From assembly GCA_951230915.1 (NCBI GenBank), contig OX579633.1, forward strand, positions 23,160,574 to 23,224,573: 64,000 nt of DNA, written 5' to 3'. Position 1 is the stretch's first letter. Each line of letters starts with the position of its first letter. The notes under the pieces were generated by a model, which was not told the origin of the DNA, ran no database searches, and saw nothing but the letters and a program-made list of their open reading frames with translations. Below, piece after piece: positions 55,401 to 64,000 of the stretch. Source of the stretch: Antitrichia curtipendula (Eukaryota; Streptophyta; Bryopsida; Hypnales; Leucodontaceae). The position numbers were made by a program, and so were the translations under genes.

Positions 55401-57067
55401 TCAAGTTCATAGACATGGTGAGCGTTTTTACTTGTTTTAATGAACACATTCAATTTCCATTCGTTTAAATTCATTTATTTGTTGTACTTACCATTGCACA
55501 TCTGTTGCAGCACAAGGAGGTCAAAGAACGCCTGTTCAAAGGAGTTAAGAGCAATAAGCCTTGTGTAGACCTCATTATTGGAGACATGTCAGAGGGGTTG
55601 CCTGTCCCTGGTTTGTCGGTGCCTCCAAGTAGCATTCCCAAGTGGAACGCGGAGGATCCGGACTGGCTACAATTGTTTTTTGAGTTCAGTGATGGTCATG
55701 TACATGATGATGGAGCTGTTATCATTATCTATCCTTTGAGGGCTATTACAAAGGCTACCATTGTACAATACGGTATAACTTACTCTTTTGAGCCTATGAA
55801 GGATTGGTGGGGAACGAACGCTTTACATTTGGCGTCACCTGTTGCTCCAGGAAGAACGGTACATTCCTTTATCGTTTGAAATTTGGATGTTCTCTATTTC
55901 TTATAGACGTTTTGTTGACATATCAAGTGTTAGTACAAATTAATATTCTTTTTCCTATTTTATTGACATGTCTTCTGGTATATATTTTTATAACCCTTGT
56001 ATCTGTTAAACTTTTTTGAATTTAATTTCTGGTTCTACATCTATGTTTTTGCAGACGCAGCGGTTTGGAATTATGTTGTTCGTTAGGAAGTTGCCTGGAG
56101 TTGATCCTTCAAAGTTTCAATTCCAGCCATGTCCACTAAGTTTATCAAAACTAAATTTGGATGTTGCGGCTAACGATGTACTTCATAATTTCACAAATTT
56201 GGAGACTATGACTGTGGACAACAATTCCAGGCCATGGAGAGGAGCACGAGAGAAGGATCCTAGATTACTATAAATGTTGATACAACGGTGTTCATTTCCA
56301 AATGATGTTATTATGGATTGCAATGCTTCAACAGGTAATATTAGATGACTTAAATGATTCTTGTCTATAATTTTTGTTTTCTTTCTCTGTGGCCTTTGTT
56401 CAGGTCTTCTTTCTAATTTCATTTGTGTTGTACTTGGCTCTAGGGGCCTCTATCCATGCTTGTCGGAACTTGGGCAGGCACATCATTGCACTTGAAGAAG
56501 ACAAAACCCTCTTTGATGCAGTTTTGACTCCGATGATTCGCACAATTCCACCTGTTCCTAAACCAACGGCAACGGACGTATTGCTTGACGATGACGATGA
56601 TACACTTGAAGTTCAAGTTCCACGCATTGTCAAGAAATCTCGTTTCACATGTGAGTAAGTCTATCCTCATCTAACATTATTTGCTAAATAATATGTATAA
56701 TTTTAATGTTCTTGTCATTTTCCTTATATGTTACACATTTGATTTATTATCAATGTCAGTTTGAAATCTGTTCTAACACTTCTTCGGTTTTTACAGCATG
56801 ATTTCAAACAAGGCAACTCAACGGCCTTTTTTCACGTTATCCTCTTTTTTCCCAAGCCCGGAAAAGTCCTACATATTGCCATCATATGCAGAGGGCTTAG
56901 CATCTACGTTTGCATCTGAAAAAGACTTTCCTGCACGGAAGAAGTCTACTTCTTTAGACCCAACAATTTTGGAATTTTTAGATGTGGAAGCTTTAGAATC
57001 AGATATGGATACATCCTCGACTGAGAGTAGTGCCCACTCTCAGTCTATGTCTACATCGTCTTCTTGA

Positions 57068-57652
57068 TTCTTCTGTTTCTTACAGTGCATTTGTTGGATT
57101 TCATTCTATCTATTATTATATGTTGTTTTTTGTCTTCCAAGCATTACAGTTTTTTTTACCTTAACGTCTTTTGTAGTAGACTTTTTTTTCCTTGTAAAAT
57201 GCATAGGTTAGATATGATATTGTAATCATACCATTGACCGGTTGTTGAAATGTGAAGTAGTTTTGCCATTCTAGAAATCAAAATTATCAACAAAGGTTAT
57301 AAGCCCATCTATACTTTGAAGCTTATAATATGTTTCCTATCTCCTTTAAAAAGGTACTCCTATATATTTGGACAAACATTCAAAGGACATTATTTTAATG
57401 AACAAGGCCTTTTTCACCATCAATAAATACCTCAAAATGGACCTTCTTGCACTACACCGGTGATTGATGAATTTAATATATTATTTTTGTATCCAAAATC
57501 CTAATTATATCAAGGATGCACAATAAACTTCACTACAAATATTTTTAATGCATATTGAAGCAAAAGAATAAATTACCATTTCTTCTTCCCATCTTGCATT
57601 GTAAGGTGAAATTATTTCTATAAAGACCAAGATTCAATCATTATTTCAGAGT
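57068..57652. other. 3' flank of methyltransferase-like gene inside the transposon
   Basis: AT-rich DNA without coding signal. T-rich tracts just after the stop may include the 3' end of the transcript; no polyadenylation site is assigned. Confidence 0.4.
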
Positions 57653-57798
57653 CCACGGTCGTAGGATTCTTTATACCCTAAAAAAATTAAAAAATTAAAA
57701 ATAAAAAGTAAAAAATAAAAAGTAAAAAATAATAAATAATAAATAATAAATAATAAATAATAAATAATAAAAAATGAAATGAAAACCACGGTCATAGG
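57653..57798 (+). promoter_or_regulatory. right subterminal repeat motifs around an (AAT)n tract
   Basis: CCACGGTCGTAGG (57653-57665) and CCACGGTCATAGG (57786-57798) are inverted relative to the left motifs. Between them lies an A-rich (AATAAATA)n stretch (about 57680-57775). Confidence 0.5.
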
Positions 57799-57840
57799 TA
57801 CTTTTTCAATTTTCAAATCTACGAAATGTACAGTCATACG

Positions 57841-57912
57841 TTCACAGGCTCACACGATCCCGCTCACAGGCTCACAAGCTCACGCTCGCAGGCTCACAGT
57901 ATAGCAACCCTG
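57841..57912 (-). repeat. right terminal inverted repeat with internal GCTCACAGG repeats
   Basis: The outer 34 bases pair with the left end. The inner part repeats AGGCTCACA and GCTCAC words four to five times, a short iteron-like extension absent from the left end. Confidence 0.8.
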
Positions 57913-57918
57913 TGTTAG

Positions 57919-58151
57919 TGTAGACCATGTACATTCAGCCCTAGGAGTAGCATTAGACACTTAGTTAGACTTAGAGTCCATTGGGTATTGCTCGTAGTCA
58001 AAGGCAGCCCATTGTGGTTAGTTCTCCCACAAGGTTTGTGGATAACTAGTGAAAGGCTTCTACTTTATGTGTAGCCCACTCATGGGCCTTGGTATCTTTC
58101 TACCATCTATGTAAAGCCTTTTTTCCATTCATTACTATTGTAATCTCAATA
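57919..58151 (+). repeat. B3 3' LTR, truncated at its start
   Basis: Matches the B2 LTR from about base 30 to its end (TAATCTCAATA). Its first bases are replaced by the junction that the large transposon later targeted. Confidence 0.8.
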
Positions 58152-58560
58152 ATTTTGTATTCCAATCGACAATTGAGATCAACACGAGATCAACGGTTGT
58201 TGATTATTTATGGGAAAGGATAGAGGAGGCAAGTCAAGGCAAAGTGTTTGCATCTTTTGAGTCGATAGTTGATGCCTCCTTTTCAGATGTTCTAAGGATA
58301 TGAGGAGGTATCAAATAAAAATCTCTCAATTTTACAAATGATATTGGAATGGCCTACACTCAAATATTGATTTTTTGTGTTTTTTCTCTAACGGTGGGTG
58401 GATGGATAGTATTTATTACTAGTGTTGTATTGGCAATGTTGACACTTTGCTGAGATAGGATAGTAACAAACTTGTGTACATCAAAGCTTTCACTTGAATT
58501 CATGACTATGAATATGCTTGTGAAATATTTGAGTATCTCCACTTATATTTTTTGTGAAGT
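58152..58560. other. intergenic DNA, no gene seen
   Basis: Flank of the truncated family-B LTR. No matching target duplication can be assigned. Confidence 0.4.
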
Positions 58561-58577
58561 TGATATGGAATAATATT

Positions 58578-58654
<77 letters not shown>

Positions 58655-58692
58655 TGTATGTATGTATGTATGTATGTATGTATGTATGTATC
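58578..58692. repeat. compound microsatellite (TA)n(TATG)n
   Basis: About 24 TA units followed by about 16 TATG units. Translations through it are artefacts. Confidence 0.97.
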
Positions 58693-59018
58693 TTTATATT
58701 GCTATTATCACATATCAATATTAGTATCCATACATTGTATCATACTACAACCATATACATTCTATATATCATATTATCTATGTATATTGTAATATAACTA
58801 TTTGTATTCCATGTACCATGTTGTTTTAAAAAAAAGATATGGCTTTGGTTTGAAAGGTAGGTTGGACAAATAAATGTTTTCTTTGTATTCTTGCCAATAT
58901 TTTCTTTATATTGAATCAAGGACATTGGGACATGAGAATTTTTCCTATTCAAATCAGACAGTTGAGGATTTTCTTAGGCAAGAAAAAGAAGGGGAAAAAC
59001 TTGCCTGCTATTTTTCAG

Positions 59019-59190
59019 TGGATAGTTTCAATGGATAGTATGACATAGGAACATGACAAGCATGAGTGATAGGTCTCTAAGGTCAAGTGAAAATCATTAA
59101 TGGATAATGCTATTCAGTGGATAGTATGACATGGAGACATAACAAGCACGGGTGATGGGTCACAAAATTTAGGTAAAAATCATTAATGGA
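59019..59190. repeat. ~90-bp tandem duplication
   Basis: Two diverged copies share AGTGGATAGT, ATGACAT, ACATGACAAGCA and AAAATCATTAATGGATAATG. Confidence 0.65.
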
Positions 59191-59519
59191 TAATGTTAGG
59201 CTTCCAGCTCGATGAAGTTAAAAGCATGGAATTGAAGGAAACTTTGGAGTTTGAAACTATAAAAATTGGAGGTATGGACACTATTTGGAACTTGTTCTAT
59301 TTGTTTTCACCCTTCCTAGTGACATTTTGAATTTTTTTCCACCCTTTGTGGTAGACGTTTTTGAAAAAATATAAAACATCCAAGGATGTGCAAAGTGCTT
59401 AGGAAGAGCCAAATGCATGTCAAATTTTAGGCCAAACAGCCAAAGTAATTGCTTGTCCGCTATTGTTATTTTCCATGGAATGAAGTATTCCATTTGTTTA
59501 AAAACAAAACAAAAACTTA

Positions 59520-59978
59520 GAGCATCCTCAGTCTGCACATTGTAAAAGCATTGCAACGGAAATTTTCCATACGTTATAGAAAAGCAACAAAAACTTGCCC
59601 CAATGCTAATTGCACCTCCCACGTTACTTTCACAAACTCATCACTTCTTAGCTCCTAGACAACAAAATTTGATCCTTTGTTGTGTCCTCCAAACTCCTTT
59701 GCACTTCTTGGTCAACACTACTAATGATGACAATTTGTCTTAAAGGGGAAAGAGCTTTGCCAACAAAGTAGTGGTCAAACAATTGTTGCTATAAATTCTT
59801 CGTCATAGTTAGAATCCTCTCACCATTGCCCTCTCGCAAAGCTGTGTAGTGTTCCAAATATTGTTGTTGTATTAAGGCACTTGAGATGGAAAAAGCCACA
59901 GTGAAATAAAGCAGATGAAAAAACAAATTACATATATTATTGTAGTGTCTTTTTTCAAATATAGCATTGAGGATGCTC
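59520..59978. mobile_element. PIF/Harbinger-like MITE (459 bp)
   Basis: Ends GAGCATCCTCAGT and, in reverse complement, GAGCATCCTCAAT (12 of 13). Both are flanked by TTA (59517-59519 and 59979-59981), the target duplication of PIF/Harbinger elements. No coding capacity. Confidence 0.78.
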
Positions 59979-60028
59979 TTATGCAAATATGTGCAAATTT
60001 GGTTGGAAGTTAATCATTGATGGATTTA

Positions 60029-60699
60029 TGGTAGAACCACCTATAATCAACCACTTAAGCGATTCCAAGCATATTCTAGAGCAATGTATGGCAATGTAAA
60101 TGATTTGCCATGTAGGAGAATAGAAATCACAAGGATTGCAACTTTTTTGGTAATTTTATGCCTTGAATTGAAATTATAATGAATTTTAGAAGCCCAAAAT
60201 TAAGAGTGGGTCCAAAATTCATTATAATAATATTCAACATATAGAGTCTTCCAACTCCAATCATTTAAGACATTAAATGTTTTTTCGGGCCTCTATGAGG
60301 CCGTGAGTACCTCAAAGTTCTTAGACTGTAGGAACTTGGCCGCAACAACAATTTGATTTGGCTAAGAGACTACCATGTTTGATGATATTAATTAGGTAAT
60401 TATTATTATTTTAATAATAATAATAATATTTTAAAATATATATATTATTTTTATTATTTAATAATTTGACTACACTGCTATAGTTCATAGCATGGGGAAC
60501 AACCCAAAAACATTTTTTTAGAGCCCCCCAAAACATCTAATGATTACTTTCCTGCTCACTACTTCCTACTTTTTTGCTCACTACTTTGGGACATGTGTCA
60601 TCACTTTAATAGTCCCAACCTTAAAAAGGAGGAAAAAAACATTTCAAGTTTTGGTTGGAAATATGTTCCTGCCTTGGTTAGAAATAGGTGGTTCTACCA
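60029..60699. mobile_element. non-autonomous TIR element (671 bp), TA-flanked
   Basis: Perfect inverted repeats TTATGGTAGAACCACCTAT at 60026-60044 and 60684-60702 include TA on each side, which may be the target duplication (Tc1/mariner-like). A second copy is at 33131-33510. About 250 bp of AT-rich DNA (60285-60530) is extra here. No transposase is present. Confidence 0.72.
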
Positions 60700-60769
60700 T
60701 AAGTTAACTTACGTCTTGGTGGAGCACTAAGTTAACCCTTGAAGGACAAGCTAGTCACCGTGGAAATAT

Positions 60770-61021
60770 GGCCATATTCGTTAAAATGAGACAAAATGGT
60801 CATTTTGAGACTTCAACCCTAAAACAATTATAGTGTTTTTATCCTCGAGTTGAAGATAAAATGAGAGGTTAACCTTTGGGCAATCAAAGGTTTATATATA
60901 TATTAATATATAAAAGTCTCAAATTACCGAATAGTCTCAAAAATAAATAGTTATAATGATTTATCTTCGAGTCGAAGATAAAACCGAGACTACACTTTGT
61001 CTCATTGTAATGAATATGGCC
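60770..61021. mobile_element. foldback MITE (252 bp)
   Basis: Inverted ends GGCCATATTCGTTAAAATGA and, in reverse complement, GGCCATATTCATTACAATGA. They continue through GACAAA and a second inverted block around TTTATCNTCGA. No clear target duplication, so the superfamily is open. Confidence 0.6.
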
Positions 61022-61062
61022 TTAAATCATCTGTTTTGATACTATGTCAATTGTTGGCTTAA

Positions 61063-61615
61063 CCCCTAAAGGACCGAGGCCTTTAATTTTTACCATCAAA
61101 ACACTCATAAACACCACTTCTATTACAAAAAGAAAAAAGTTAAAAAAAAAACTGAATTGTTAATAGCTCTAAGATGAAATTGAAACACAATAATTCCAAT
61201 GGTGAGATTGTTCTAGCAAGCAAATACAACCCTGTCTAACAAGTTATTTAGGAAAATTATAAAAATTGCATTAAAAAAATGAATCCCATATGTTATTTTT
61301 TCAAGAAGATGCTTAGATTGCTTAAAAAACTAAGATTGTCCATAAATTTTTCATCACAAGTCCAAATAGAATGAACCAAAGCTTCAAATGTAGACAAAAA
61401 TATACAGGTTTAGGAAAAAATAAATAAAACTATTTTGACTTTTGTAAATTCTTTGTGTTACCCCCCAACCTCCATTTTCTCCTGGGCACCAATTGAAATA
61501 ACAATTATATATCCACAAAACTCTTGAAAAAGCAAACATCTTACTAAAAATTGAGGTCATAGGAACCTATCCGAACCCAAATTGTCCCCCGAGGAGACAA
61601 ACGGTCCTTTAGGGA
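61063..61615. mobile_element. piggyBac-like MITE (553 bp), TTAA-flanked
   Basis: TTAA at 61059-61062 and 61616-61619 brackets inverted ends CCCCTAAAGGACCG and TCCCTAAAGGACCG. TTAA duplications with CCCT-type ends are the mark of piggyBac elements. Non-coding. Confidence 0.68.
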
Positions 61616-62321
61616 TTAAAAAAAATGCAAAAGCATTCATTGGAAGTTAAAATACTACATATGACCTTCCCTTTTCACACAAAATTTGGAGGATGAATAG
61701 TTGCACTTCTATCCTGCATGGAGAGATTCTTTGTCATTCATTGGCCTCAAAACGTCCTCACTGTTGTGTATGGGTTGAATGTATTTGGGGATTGAATAAG
61801 GTACCCTGGTTTTCGAACCTGTGTACCTAATTAAATTAAACCTGGTCAGGCTTGCCTTGTGGATTGGTGGAATATTCATGTGCTTCCCATGAACCAATTT
61901 CCACAGGTGTCGTTATCCATAGTGACTGCAGCCAAATTGTCATTTACAACTGCAACTGACAGTTGCTTGCTTGCATAAATTGGGTAATGTACTTCCTATT
62001 TCATTCAAAATGGACTAGTTGTACTGCAGCACAAGTAGTAAGCCTATGGCATAAGTTACTACAACTCATGGATTAATTTCTCATCCTCACCCCCAGAGAA
62101 CATGCTTTTTTTTCTTTTTTACATATGGAACCAAATTTCATTGCAAAGGGCAACTGAAATACAATGCCCACCAGCCACATCCAGAGAACATGAGAGAACA
62201 TGCTGGGTTCCAACGTCAGAATATTAGAATCTCTAGATAGTACATGGGTGGAAAGGACACACTGTTTGTGGAATGCTGATGAAGTTGTGGTGAATGATGT
62301 GCTGAACTTGCACTATGTTAA

Positions 62322-63290
62322 CCCCTAAACGTCAGAGGTCCAACCAGGCTTAAAAATTGTCTACTTTTGCAAGTCTGAAAAGTCAAAATTAGAGTAAGGT
62401 ATGAAGATCTCAACCGTACAATATTGTAGTGTGCATGTTTTAGATGGTATGGAACAAATTTGGGGTCATTTGACCGTATAGATTAAAGGATTATAATGTT
62501 TTAGTGTTGAAAAAAAATGCTGAAGTTTTCTTAAAAACACATTTGGAGGTGAAATTCGATTTCTAAACCTACTCAAATGAAAAAACTTTAAGGTACAAAG
62601 CAATTCAAAACAGAATACATATACTTTGGTGGGAAAAAAATATCATTCAAATGAATCATTGTGTCTGCAAAACGGATTTGAAATGTCAGAAAACAGTGAA
62701 AAAAGTAACAAAAAATCACATCTATGACTGAACCTCCTTCTACGAAAATGCTTCTCAATCACTCATAACTACTCGGATTGCTATGAAATTTTAACCACAC
62801 AAACTAGACTAATATGCGCAACTTAACCAAAAAGTATTATTAGATTTAGACATTGTATGAAGAAGTTATAGGCCGCCAAAGTTCACTGCAATCCACCAAT
62901 GTCTGGATTTTGAACTTTGAATTGCTCCCAATCATTCGAAACAACTCGGATTGACATGAAAACTTTACCACAACAATTAGACTTCAGTGGTAACAAAATT
63001 CAACAAATTTTATTGAAAAAAAACATTAGATTACAAAGATACAAGCCCCCAAAGTTGCAGCCATCAAATGCAGTTTGGTGAGCTCAAATTGAACCTATGA
63101 ACTTCAATTGGCTCCCAAAACTATTATACATCTTGGATTGATCTGAAAGTTTTATCACACAAACTAGACTAGTATGAAAAACTTCTCCAACAAGTTTTAT
63201 TGAATTTGGACATTGGATGAAAAAGTTACAACCCTTTGAATTTGACTTGTAGGCTGTGAGGACGTTTTTGTCCCATGTGACGTTCAGGGG
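62322..63290. mobile_element. piggyBac-like non-autonomous element (969 bp), TTAA-flanked
   Basis: TTAA at 62318-62321 and 63291-63294 brackets ends CCCCTAAACGTCA and CCCCTGAACGTCA. The inner half contains three degenerate ~180-bp tandem units. The outer end words are related to those at 61063 and 32327. Non-coding. Confidence 0.7.
62735..63240. repeat. ~180-bp degenerate tandem repeat, 3 units
   Basis: The phrase ACTCGGATTG, then a GA-AA-TTT phrase, ACACAAACTAGAC and AAGTTTTATTGAATTTGGACATT recur starting near 62772, 62946 and 63131, with spacings of 174 and 185. Confidence 0.65.
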
Positions 63291-63294
63291 TTAA

Positions 63295-64000
63295 CTCATT
63301 GCTAACTCTCAAACCTTGCTTTTTCAGGAAGAAGTTTAGAAAAGAAGTTCCCAACCAAGTTGTACGGGGTTCCCATCTCTTCATCTCAAGAGTAGTGGAA
63401 CCCAATGTCAAGGATTAAGGTGGAAGCACCCAAAACCGTCACTTTAAGGAATTCAGCATACTTGGAGGCATCATTTCAAAAAAATAAAAAAATTCTGATG
63501 TTAGCGAGAGAAAATCATGAATTTTCCAAAAAAAAAATAGATTTTTTGGATGTGAAATGTAATTTCTATGATTTTTTTAAGTTGCGGGTCTCTAGACCAC
63601 TGGATCTGTCCTATAGGTGCACCCAAATCTGAACCCTGCAAAAATCAGATCTCAACAAATCAGAATTCATAATGTGTCTTTGAAATGAGTTAGCCAATAA
63701 CAATCAAACAGGTAGAGGACACATTCATGTAAGTGGAGGGACACTTTTAGGGCACTCTACTGGACAAACAATAGGGACAGGGACGGGAATGGATGTTTCT
63801 ACCTTACTTGACAGTCTTGTTTGCTCAGGGAATTGAATAAAAATATCTTCATGACAAATTGATAATATGTGTTGATCTGGATAATGTAATGTATTACTCT
63901 GAAAGTGATTTATGCAGGGAATAGGTATGCAAGTTTGAAACTCTTGACGACTAAGGTAAAGGGCTGTAAAAGCAACCCTTTACCAGCTGATTTGCATTTT
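63295..64000. other. AT-rich intergenic DNA, no gene seen
   Basis: No coding, RNA or repeat feature could be supported up to the window end. Confidence 0.4.

Larger units (their letters stand above)
49894..57067 (+). pseudogene. ParB/Srx-like plus beta-class DNA-methyltransferase-like protein, 11 exons, inactivated
   Basis: Exons 49894-50022, 52509-53151, 53248-53437, 53527-53721, 53826-54041, 54167-54426, 54736-55417, 55511-55858, 56055-56334, 56444-56654, 56797-57067; all introns GT-AG with matching phases, about 1140 codons. Residues 1-43 are basic (MARRPATRS). Near 205 lies FFVCDGNHRLMAW, the GxHR core of ParB/sulfiredoxin-like domains, which in bacteria and phages often precedes methyltransferases. 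Near 640-715 is a Lys/Glu-rich coiled-coil-like stretch. At 793-802 DLIIGDMSEG sits where motif IV (D/S-P-P-Y/W) is expected. Near 975 DCNASTGASIHACRNLGRH resembles the AdoMet-binding motif I. The order IV then I is that of permuted beta-class N4-cytosine/N6-adenine enzymes. Damage: one-base frameshift near 52910-52925, TAG 54932-54934, TAA 56271-56273. Confidence 0.75.
43222..57912. mobile_element. 14.7-kb TIR DNA transposon carrying SWIM transposase and ParB-methyltransferase genes
   Basis: Terminal inverted repeats: the left end starts CAGCGGTGCTAGACTGTGAG, and the right end in reverse complement starts CAGGGTTGCTATACTGTGAG. 26 of the first 29 bases match. The 10-bp target duplication TGTTAGTGTA is perfect (43212-43221 and 57913-57922) and does not extend further on either side. 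Two genes point outward from a 2.1-kb central region: a transposase (minus, 43692-47803) and a ParB/methyltransferase-like gene (plus, 49894-57067). Transposase type and duplication length suggest a MULE or KDZ/Zisupton relative; MULEs typically make 8-11 bp duplications. Both genes carry inactivating mutations, so this copy is probably not autonomous. Confidence 0.87.
39310..58151 (+). mobile_element. Ty1/copia family B, copy B3 (fragmentary, host to two insertions)
   Basis: Plus-strand family-B pieces: 39310-39841 (protease end and HHCC zinc region), 41893-43053 (integrase and RT start), and a truncated 3' LTR from about 57919 to 58151. They are separated by a solo LTR (39842-41887) and by the 14.7-kb transposon (43222-57912). 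Between the RT start and the LTR most of RT and RNase H is deleted and replaced by filler sequence. Whether B3 is the 3' part of B2, 7 kb upstream, is unresolved. Confidence 0.75.

Noticed and set aside
43222..57912. Interpretation as a hAT element, because the ends start CAGGG
   Set aside because: hAT elements make 8-bp duplications and have a different transposase; here the duplication is 10 bp and the protein has a SWIM finger at its C terminus.
58506..58792. Open frames rich in Y/I/H/T across the microsatellite
   Set aside because: Pure translation of (TA)n(TATG)n.
1..64000. tRNA, rRNA, CRISPR or bacterial-type operon features
   Set aside because: None seen. The tRNA-like match near the LTRs is a 16-base primer site only.

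Overview
The window is nuclear DNA of a land plant with a repeat-rich genome. The evidence is a spliced CAXIP4-like zinc-knuckle gene of a plant-conserved family, nested Ty1/copia retrotransposons, many MITEs and telo-box motifs. Nothing seen fixes the species. A non-flowering plant (fern, lycophyte or bryophyte) would fit, but that is only an impression.

Layout. 1-30.2 kb is a nest of copia elements. Family A is present three times (A1 1300-6858 minus; A2 11996-17553 minus; A3 21842-27400 plus). The copies look nearly identical by eye, each has 312-bp LTRs and a perfect 5-bp target duplication, and two have an intact 1324-codon gag-pol ORF. A2 sits inside an older family-B element (B1, minus). 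Family C (18236-29572, plus, decayed) also sits inside B1 and is itself split by A3. A 200-N assembly gap (29962-30161) lies where B1 meets a head-to-head family-B copy (B2, plus).

32.2-39.1 kb is a host island. It carries the only host gene recognised, a two-exon CAXIP4-like gene on the minus strand with telo-box motifs upstream. 39.1-43.2 kb holds further family-B fragments, broken by a 2-kb solo LTR and a scrambled joint.

43222-57912 is the most interesting object. It is a 14.7-kb DNA transposon with 29-bp terminal inverted repeats (26/29) and a perfect 10-bp target duplication. It carries two divergently transcribed multi-exon genes: a DDE/SWIM transposase (minus) and an 11-exon gene joining a ParB/sulfiredoxin-like domain to a beta-class DNA-methyltransferase-like domain with a non-canonical catalytic motif (plus). 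Both genes are now broken. All five in-frame stops could each come from one C-to-T change. A DNA-modification protein carried by a MULE/KDZ-like transposon suggests an anti-silencing or self-marking strategy; this is inference.

57.9-64 kb is gene-free DNA rich in short TIR elements: a PIF/Harbinger-like MITE (TTA duplication), a 19-bp-TIR element also present at 33.1 kb, a foldback element and two elements with piggyBac-like TTAA ends.
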